Part shown: one piece after another, positions 56,937 to 64,000 of the stretch
Numbering within the stretch: position 1 is the first letter of the stretch
Layout: every line of letters starts with the position of its first letter
Assembly: GCF_910596095.1 (NCBI RefSeq)
Contig: NC_056538.1
Location: 33,723,922-33,787,921 of the forward strand
Source: Thunnus maccoyii
Lineage: Eukaryota > Chordata > Actinopteri > Scombriformes > Scombridae
Length of the DNA stretch: 64,000 nt
Direction of reading: 5' to 3'
Made by a program: the position numbers and the translations under genes
Notes under the pieces: model-generated
The model's database searches: none
What the model saw: only the letters and a program-made list of their open reading frames with translations
What the model was told of the DNA's origin: nothing

Positions 56937-59890
56937 GTGTCTGTCCCCCGACCACTTAAATCAATTAAATCCAAAGTAAACAAGAGAAGAGTCATTCATG
57001 AAAATCTAGTAAAAATTAAAACCACTACTGCAATAGTACAACAAAATAACATAATTAAATGTGGACTGTTGAACATTAGATCTCTGTCATCTAAAGCTGT
57101 TTTAGTAAACGATTTAATTTCAGATCATCATATTGATTTATTTTGTCTCACTGAAACCTGGCTATGTCATGAAGAATATGTCAGCCTAAATGAATCCACT
57201 CCCCCCAGTCATATTAATACTCATATTCCTCGAGACACTGGCCGAGGAGTTGCAGCCATTTTCAACTCAAGCCTAATCATCAACCCTAGACCTAAATTTA
57301 ATTATAACTCATTCGAAAGCCTTGTTCTTAGTCTCTCTCAGCCAACCTGGAAAACTTTATAGCCAGTTCTATTTGTTGTAGTGTATCGTCCTCCTGGCCC
57401 GTACTCTGAACTCTTATCTGAATTCTCAGAGTTTTTGTCGTATTTAGTCCTTAGTACAGATAAAGTAATTATAGTAGGTGATTTTAATATTCATGTGGAC
57501 GTTGATAGTGACAGTCTCAGCACTGCATTTATCTCATTAGACTCAATTGGCTTCTCTCAGTGTGTAAATAATCCCACTCACCATCTTAACCACACCCTAG
57601 ACCTTGTTCTGACTTATGGGATTGAAATTGAACATTTAATCATTTTTCCACAAAATCCTATTTTATCAGATCATTACTTAATAACTTTTGAATTCCTATT
57701 ACTGGATTATACACCATCAGACAAAAATGTCCTCACTAGATGTCTCTCTGATAGTGTTGTAGATAAATTTAAGGAAGCAATTCCATCAGTACTGAATTCA
57801 CTGCCATGTCTCAATACTAAAGAGGACTCTTATGTTAACTTTAGTCCCTCCCAAATTGATAATCTTATTGATAGTGCTGCAGGCTCATTACAAATAACAC
57901 TCGACTCCATCGCCCCTTCAAAAAAGAAGATAATAAAACATAAGAGGTTAGCTCCATGGTATAACTCCCAAACCTGCAAATTAAAGCAAACATCATGAAA
58001 ATTGGAAAGGATTTGGTGTTCCACCAAAGTAGAAGAATCTCGCTTAGTCTGGCAAGATAGTCTTAAAACATACAGGAAGGCCCTCTGTAATGCCAGAGCT
58101 GCCTATTACTCAGCATTAATAGAAGAGAATAAAAACTGCCCTAGGTTCCTTTTCAGCACTTTGGCCAGGCTGACAAAGAGTCATAACTCTACTGATCCAT
58201 GTATTCCTATAGCTCTCAGTAGTAATGACTTTATGAGCTTCTTTAATGATAAAATTCTAACTATTAGAGACAAAATTAACCACCTCCTGCCCTCAACAGG
58301 CACCGTTCTCTCCCCAAACACAGGAACCTTAGAAACGGCAGTAAATCCTGACATATATTTGGACTATTTTTCTCCAGTAGACTTGTCTGAACTAACTTCA
58401 ATGATTTGTTCAGCTAAACCATCAACCTGTCTCTTAGATCCTATCCCAACTAGGCTGCTTAAGGAAGCCTTACCCTTAGTGAGCACTTCTTTACTAGATA
58501 TGATCAATCTGTCTTTAGTAACAGGCTATGTACCACAGCCCTTTAAAGTAGCTGTAATTAAACCTCTTCTTAAGAAGCCTACTCTTGATTCAGGTGTTTT
58601 AGCCAATTATAGACCTATATCTAACCTTCCATTTCTATCCAAGATCCTTGAGAAAGCAGTCTCTAATCAGTTATGTGACTTTCTACATAACAATAGTTTA
58701 TTTGAGGATTTTCAGTCAGGATTTAGAGGCATCATAGCACAGAGACAGCACTGGTGAAAGTCACAAATGACCTCCTAACTCCATTGGACAAAGGATTTGT
58801 CTCTATACTTGTCCTGTTAGATCTTAGTGCTGCATTCGACACCATTGACCATCAAATCCTTTTGCAGAGACTGGAACATTTAATTGGCATTAAAGGAACT
58901 GCATTAAGCTGGTTTAAGTCCTATTTATCAGACCGATTTCAGTTTGTACATGTTAATGATGAATCCTCCATGAAGGCAAAAGTTAGACACGGAGTTCCAC
59001 AAGGTTCTGTACTTGGACCAATTCTATTCACCTTATATATGCTTCCTTTAGGTAATATTTTTAGGAAACACTCCATAAATTTTCATTGTTACGCAGATGA
59101 CACCCAATTATATTTATCAGTGAAGCCAGATGAACCCAATCAGTTAACTAAACTCCAAACATGCCTTAATGACATAAAGACCTGGATGACCTGCAATTTT
59201 CTACCACTAAATTCAGATAAAACTGAAGTTATTGTGCTTGGCCCTAAACACCTTAGAAACACATTATCTAATGATAAAGCTACTCTGGATGGCATTACCC
59301 TGGCCTCCAGCACCACCGTAAGGAATCTGGGAGTTATCTTTGATCAGGATATGTCCTTTAACTCCCACATAAATCAAATTTCAAAAACTGCCTTTCTTCA
59401 CTTACATAATATCACAAAAATCAGGCACATCCTGTCTCTAAAAGATGCAGAAAAACTAGTTCACGCATTTGTTACTTCTAGGCTGGATTATTGCAATTCC
59501 TTATTATCAGGCTGCTCTAACAAGTCTCTAAAGACTCTCCAGCTGGTCCAGAATGCAGCTGCACGTGTTCTGACTAAAACTAGAAGAAGAGATCACATTT
59601 CTCCCATTTTAGCTTCGCTGTATTGGCTTCCTGTAAAATCTAGAATAGAATTTAAAATCCTTCTCCTAACTTACAAAGCCCTTAATAGTCAGGCACCATC
59701 ATATCTTGAAGAGCTCATAATACCGTATTATCCCACTAGAACACTGCGCTCCCAGTATGCAGGCTTACTGGTGGTCCCTACAGTCTTTAAAAGTAGAATG
59801 GGAGGCAGAGCCTCCGGGGTGCAGACACCCTCTCTATGTTTAAGAGTAGGCTTAAAACTTTCCTTTTTGATAAAGCTTATAGTTAGGGCC
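56937..59890 (+). pseudogene. L2 LINE ORF2 (endonuclease and reverse transcriptase), several lesions
   Basis: The APE-type endonuclease has [35 protein letters not shown] and SDHYLITFEF. The RT has [54 protein letters not shown] and CYADDTQLYLS (catalytic YADD), then LGVIFDQDMSFNSHI and RLDYCNSLL. Lesions: an in-frame TAG at 57360, an in-frame TGA at about 57996, a one-base loss in the GFR-HHSTE region near 58730, and a further shift near 59820 that sends the last 70 codons to 60034 out of the family frame. Otherwise complete. Confidence 0.88.
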
Positions 59891-60734
59891 GACCAGGCTC
59901 GCCTTGGATCAGCCCTTAGTTATGCTGCTATAGGCCTAGACTGCTGGGGGACTTCCCATGATGCACTGAGCTCCTCTCTCCTCCTCCTCCTCTCCATCTG
60001 TATGCATTCATGTAACATCAATGCATGTCACTAACTTTGCTTCTTCCCCGGAGTTTTTTGTGCTTTCTCATCTCACAGGAAAACCCGAGTCCCGGGCCGA
60101 GCCTTCGCGGTCTTTCACAGTCCTGATGGCATCCTTCCCTGTCTATTGATGCTTATGCTTGTTGTTGTTGTTGTGATTGTTGCTCTCCTGTCCCCCCTCC
60201 CCCTTTCCCTCTCTCTTTCTCTCTCTCAGCCCAACCGGTCAAAGCAGATGGCCGCCCACCAAGAGCCGGGGTCTGCTTGAGGTTTCTACCCGTTAAAGGG
60301 GAGTTTTTCCTTACCGCTGTCGCCAAGTGCTTGCTCATGGGGGAATTGTTGGGTCTCTGTAAATTAAAGAGTACGGTCTTGACCTGCTCTATGTGAAAAG
60401 TGCCTTGAGATGACTTCTGTTGTGATATGGCGCTATATAAATAAAAATTGATTGATTGATTGATTGATTGAAAATCAGAATCAGCTGGGCCTGCTCAACA
60501 TTTGTGCACAAGCTACAGAGCATGATTGGATGTTAACTGCTTGATTGTACCACGCAGCGCACCTGCATTTGTTTCTCCACTCATTTATTCAGGTTTTTCC
60601 TTTAATTTGTATATTGTATTTATAAAATGACAATAAATAACAAGTAATGAACAAGAAACAATAAGAATATATTTTTACATTTTTAAAATGTTAACAGATA
60701 CTGGGATGTTGAGCTAAATGTTTTTTTTATTGTG

Positions 60735-60769
60735 TGTGTGTGTGTGTATGTGTGTGTGTGTGTGTGTTT
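60735..60769 (+). repeat. (TG)n microsatellite
   Basis: Interrupted TG run (GTGTGTATGTGTG). Confidence 0.9.
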
Positions 60770-60837
60770 ACATATATAAATATATGGATATGTGTAGAGA
60801 AATGTGTGTGTTTATGGGTGTGTATAACATGTTATTG

Positions 60838-61216
60838 AAAAGACAAGTAAAGATGTTCAGACACATTCATATCTTTGTCAGCGTACAAAAGTTAATAAGT
60901 CTTTATTTTAGTGGAACACTGGTCTCACTCAGGGTCAAACTACCACATTACTTTATTTGGCTGCCTACCTGTGCATCAAGAGCACCTATTTTGTTTCACA
61001 TCACTGTCAGATCCAAGATCTCCGTTGGTTTTTTATCAGTTTGGTGCTAATTATTATCTAATTAGTCTAAATGTAGTTATTAGCCATGATTAGTCCAGTC
61101 AGAGTGGAAGTTAAATTGATTACAGGTGGGTTTGTCATCTATGAATCAGTGTTGGTGCAGCACTGTGTGACACCAGCAGAGGGTGGTGTGACTCTTATAT
61201 TTAAATGTGTCCTGAT
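60838..61216. other. Upstream block shared with the receptor C region
   Basis: AAGATGTTCAGACACATTC and the following 60 bases match 39503-39570, and CCTACCTGTGCATCAAGAGC matches the stretch at 39630. No gene. Confidence 0.65.
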
Positions 61217-61900
61217 ATACTTGTACTTTACTTGAGTATTTCCATGTGATGCTACTTTCTACATTTCAGAGGGAAATATTGTACTTTCTACTCCACTACA
61301 TTCATTTGACAGCTTTAGTTACTTTTCAGATGAAGATTTGACACAATGGATAATATAACAAGCTTTTAAAATACAACACATTGTTAAAGATGAAACCAGT
61401 GGTTTCCAACCTTTTTGGCTTTTGACGTCTTACAAAAAGCAGTGTGTAGTCGGGGTCACATTTCACATGTCTATGAGTTGTTAACAGCTCCACCAAATAG
61501 TGATTTTTCCCTCTAAACTTCTCACATGCTTTCATTTCAATGAATGTTCAAATGATCCAATATTTCAGCAAAAATCAAAAATTATAGAAAAAGTCGGAAA
61601 ACTGAAAACAGATTTGTGTATCAGAACTTTGTTTTTTCTGGAGGGGCCCGACCCCTAGGTTGGGAACCACTGGACTAAACTAGCTAACTGTATATAAAGG
61701 AGTGTAAACTAGCTCCACCTCCAGCAGCTACAACAGTAACATGCTGCTCTAACACTGATGCTTCACTATTAATAATCTAATGATGTCATATATAATAATA
61801 TATCAGTCAGAGGGACCAAACCACTACTTTTACTGCAATACTTTAACTACATCAAGCTTATAATACTTATGTACTTTTACTGCAATACTTTAACTACATC
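61217..61900 (+). mobile_element. Non-autonomous hAT-like composite element, copy 4 (short form, both ends cut)
   Basis: Contains TTTACTTGAGTATTTCCATG, the nested hAT-like unit (CCAGTGGTTTCCAACC to GGTTGGGAACCACTGG, about 61396-61672) and the TTTACTGCAATACTTTAACT subterminal motif. It lacks the internal segment of copies 1 and 2. Confidence 0.8.
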
Positions 61901-62690
61901 TTTGTGTAGATTGATCAGTGTTGATTATTTCTTATTTTAAAAGTGTTTCCTCTTCAAATGCACAAGTTTATGGATCCTGTTTGCTCTAAATTTGGTTCAT
62001 GACTGAGAGAGTTATTTGGTATTTTAACACGTTGCTAAAGTGTGAAGTTATCACCTGTGATCTAGACATTTTGTTCTTCCTGCTTGACGAAGAAATGAAA
62101 CTCTGAAGGCTAAATTTGGACAGTAAAGTTGGTTCATGTTCACCAGAACAGGAGAGGAAACAGACCGGACATATTTAATCTTACTGATGACATCATTATA
62201 CGGCTGAAAGGGTGAGACGGCGATGCTTTTATTGAGCCAAAATAGCACAAGATTCAGATCAACAACAAACTTGAAGAACTGTGAGGATCAGACAAACTTT
62301 ACTGATAACAGATTAAAACACTGCAGCTACTGATTATTTATGTTTACCATCTGATGCTTTTTGGCCTCTTTTACTTCCTGTTCTCAAACATTTCCTGTGT
62401 GGTTCAGTCTCAGCTGTTTTCTAATAAACCCACAGTGTGCCTGTACTCTACCTGCCCAGAAAACTGATGCGTTTGTTGTCATAATTCATAGTAAATGACT
62501 TCAATTCAGAACATGAGTTGAGGTATGTAAAAAATGACTCTAGATGCATCTTGGACCCTTTAAACAAACAAAACACATCATCCAAATACCTCTTCTATAA
62601 GAATATATTCTCCTTGAAGCCATGATTAGAATAAACAAACTTCTCTTCAAATGAGCCCAAATACAAGTTAGAGAATGAGGGTTAATGGTC
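61901..62690. other. Stretch without recognisable features
   Basis: No gene, repeat pair or domain was recognised on either strand. Confidence 0.4.
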
Positions 62691-62699
62691 AATTGATAA

Positions 62700-63904
62700 G
62701 AAAAAACTTTCTTTCTATCTTTATCCCAAGCAATCAGAAATGAAGGAAAATTCAATGACGTGCTCTCTAGAGAGATCAAAGAAATGGAAATGAAAAAATT
62801 CAACAGAGACAAGAAGGATGCCAGTGAGGGCAACATCTATTACTGGAGGAACCCTGAACAGAGCCCCAGAAGACGGCCTGCAGGACGTAAAAAAACTGAC
62901 CAGCTGAACAGCCTCAAATTCCAGTTTTTTATCCAAACAAACCATAGACAAACCAGGCATGACAGTCAGAAGAAGGAGTCAAGGCAGAGGAAAAGCTATA
63001 CATGACACGGGAAGAAGAGAAAGACCCTGGACCTGCTCTGATCATCCCTTACTTTTAAAAAAAATTCTCACTTTTGGTCAGTTTTGCTGATTAAAGCAAA
63101 TTTGCCAAAACATTGATCATTTTGACAGGAACATGAATGAAATGACAAATGACACAACAATTTTTAACAGAGAGGATACAAAAAAATCTGTCCTAAATGA
63201 TGCAGCCACTATAATAAAAGACAGATCTAGGTCTGATCTTTTAAAATAAACCTACAGTGAAATCAAGTGACTGTATAATATTTAGAGCAGAGTATTCTGA
63301 GAGTGCAGAACAGATAAAGGGAATAATAACAAAACACTGGCATATACTTGAATCTGATTTTCAACTCAATGGTGCATTCAAAGAACGACCTCTCATGGTA
63401 TATAAAAGAGGTAAAAACCTGGTACATTCATATTTACCTCCTCTTCAATCACTACCAGCACGAGCTACTTTAACACCGACTGTATCCCTGAAGCCAACCG
63501 TCACTATGGTCGTTGTAGTCAGTGTAATTATATTTACCGTTGTAACAGTTTTAAACATCCTCACACAGGTAAAGAGATCCCTATTAAAGGAGTTTTTTTA
63601 TGTCACACTAAGTCAGTCATTTATCTCATCACTAGGCCTTGTGTCGTATGTTGTAAAGATGAGTAAAGCACTGAAAACTCATATTGCTGAACATAGAAGC
63701 ACTATTAGATGCAAAAACATGAATTATCCAGTAGCAGCACATTCTGTTGAATTTAATCATCATATTTCCTCTCTAGAATATATTTGTATTGAGAAAGTAT
63801 TACTCCCTCCAAGGTACCTTGGATGTTTTACTTTCCAGGAGGGAACACTGTTGGATCCACCGTCTGAGAACCCTGTCACCTCATGGAGTAAATATAGATT
63901 ATGA
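62700..63904 (+). pseudogene. Penelope-like element remnant (Neptune-type, GIY-YIG endonuclease end)
   Basis: In the frame 63257-63904 the RT C-terminal end is visible (EQIKGIITKHWHILESDFQL, FKERPLMVYKRGKNLV). In a second frame at about 63495-63600 a CxxC unit (GRCSQCNY) and the HPHTGKEIPIKG..CHTKSVIYLI stretch are seen, where the GIY-YIG core begins. After another shift the end follows: LKTHIAEHRSTIRC, then NYPVAAHSVEFNHHISSLEY. This order is diagnostic of Penelope-like elements. An upstream frame at 62760-63005 (EIKEMEMKKFNRDKKDASEG) may be its N-terminal part. Frames shift at least twice. Not functional. Confidence 0.78.
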
Positions 63905-64000
63905 CTTGAAGTGTTTTCTGTAATGTTCCTCTATTTAGTAGATATTTAGAATAAGTTGTTTATGATGTTTATTCACAGCTGAGGTTTTCTGTATATCTAT

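Larger units (their letters stand above)
55735..60473 (+). mobile_element. Nearly full-length L2-type LINE
   Basis: 4.7 kb with a 5' UTR, ORF1 (55963-56837), ORF2 (56937-59890) and a 3' UTR ending GTGCCTTGAGATGACTTCTG, then GCGCTATATAAATAAAAATT and a TGAT repeat at 60448-60473. It is the least decayed element in the window. It lies in the D upstream block, while the paralogous point near the GATA repeat of the C block (39413-39460) has no such insertion. The 5' end is approximate. Confidence 0.88.

Overview
This is a vertebrate genomic window, almost certainly from a ray-finned (teleost) fish. Genes are split by short GT-AG introns, no bacterial-style operons are present, and much of the window is transposable elements typical of fish: L2-like and Rex1/CR1-like LINEs, Tc1-like elements, hAT elements and their non-autonomous derivatives, Penelope-like, Ty3/gypsy and retroviral remnants, and palindromic MITEs. 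The species cannot be named from the sequence alone.

Layout. The left end (1-9.8 kb) holds one plus-strand gene of the L6 tetraspanin-like (TM4SF) family. It has five coding exons (3172-7203, 204 aa), with a minisatellite lying on its exon 3 splice acceptor and two oppositely oriented copies of a hAT element around and inside it. From 9.8 to 13.7 kb lies a nest of elements: a gypsy-type LTR element inside a Tc1-like element, then an L2 fragment.

From 13.9 to about 54 kb the minus strand carries a tandem array of four paralogous rhodopsin-family GPCR genes, called A, B, C and D here from left to right. Each has three coding exons with identical intron positions and a separate 5' noncoding exon ending in a conserved donor. 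All four reading frames are intact (347-353 aa). They look like the P2Y12/P2Y13/P2Y14 group, but differ from one another in the residues that bind nucleotide in that group and in an extracellular cysteine pair. The neighbourhood resembles the mammalian 3q25 region, where TM4SF1/4/18 lie near P2RY12/13/14; that comparison is from general knowledge, not from a search.

The spacers and first introns of the array are paralogous blocks grown by successive insertions. Comparing blocks gives 'empty sites', so several insertions can be delimited: a hAT-like element in intron 1 of A, an L2 inside a Rex1-like LINE upstream of B, and a 1.57-kb element and a hAT transposase gene upstream of D. The right end (55.3-64 kb) has a Tc1 remnant, a nearly full-length L2-type LINE (ORF1 with an SGNH domain, ORF2 with endonuclease and RT) broken by a few mutations, another hAT copy, and a decayed Penelope-like element.

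The five host genes are the only ones I regard as functional. No tRNA, rRNA or CRISPR array was seen. The strongest observations are the receptor array itself (intron-split P2Y-like genes, divergence of pocket residues, paired cysteine loss in gene B, mosaic ancestry) and the TM4SF splice-site minisatellite.
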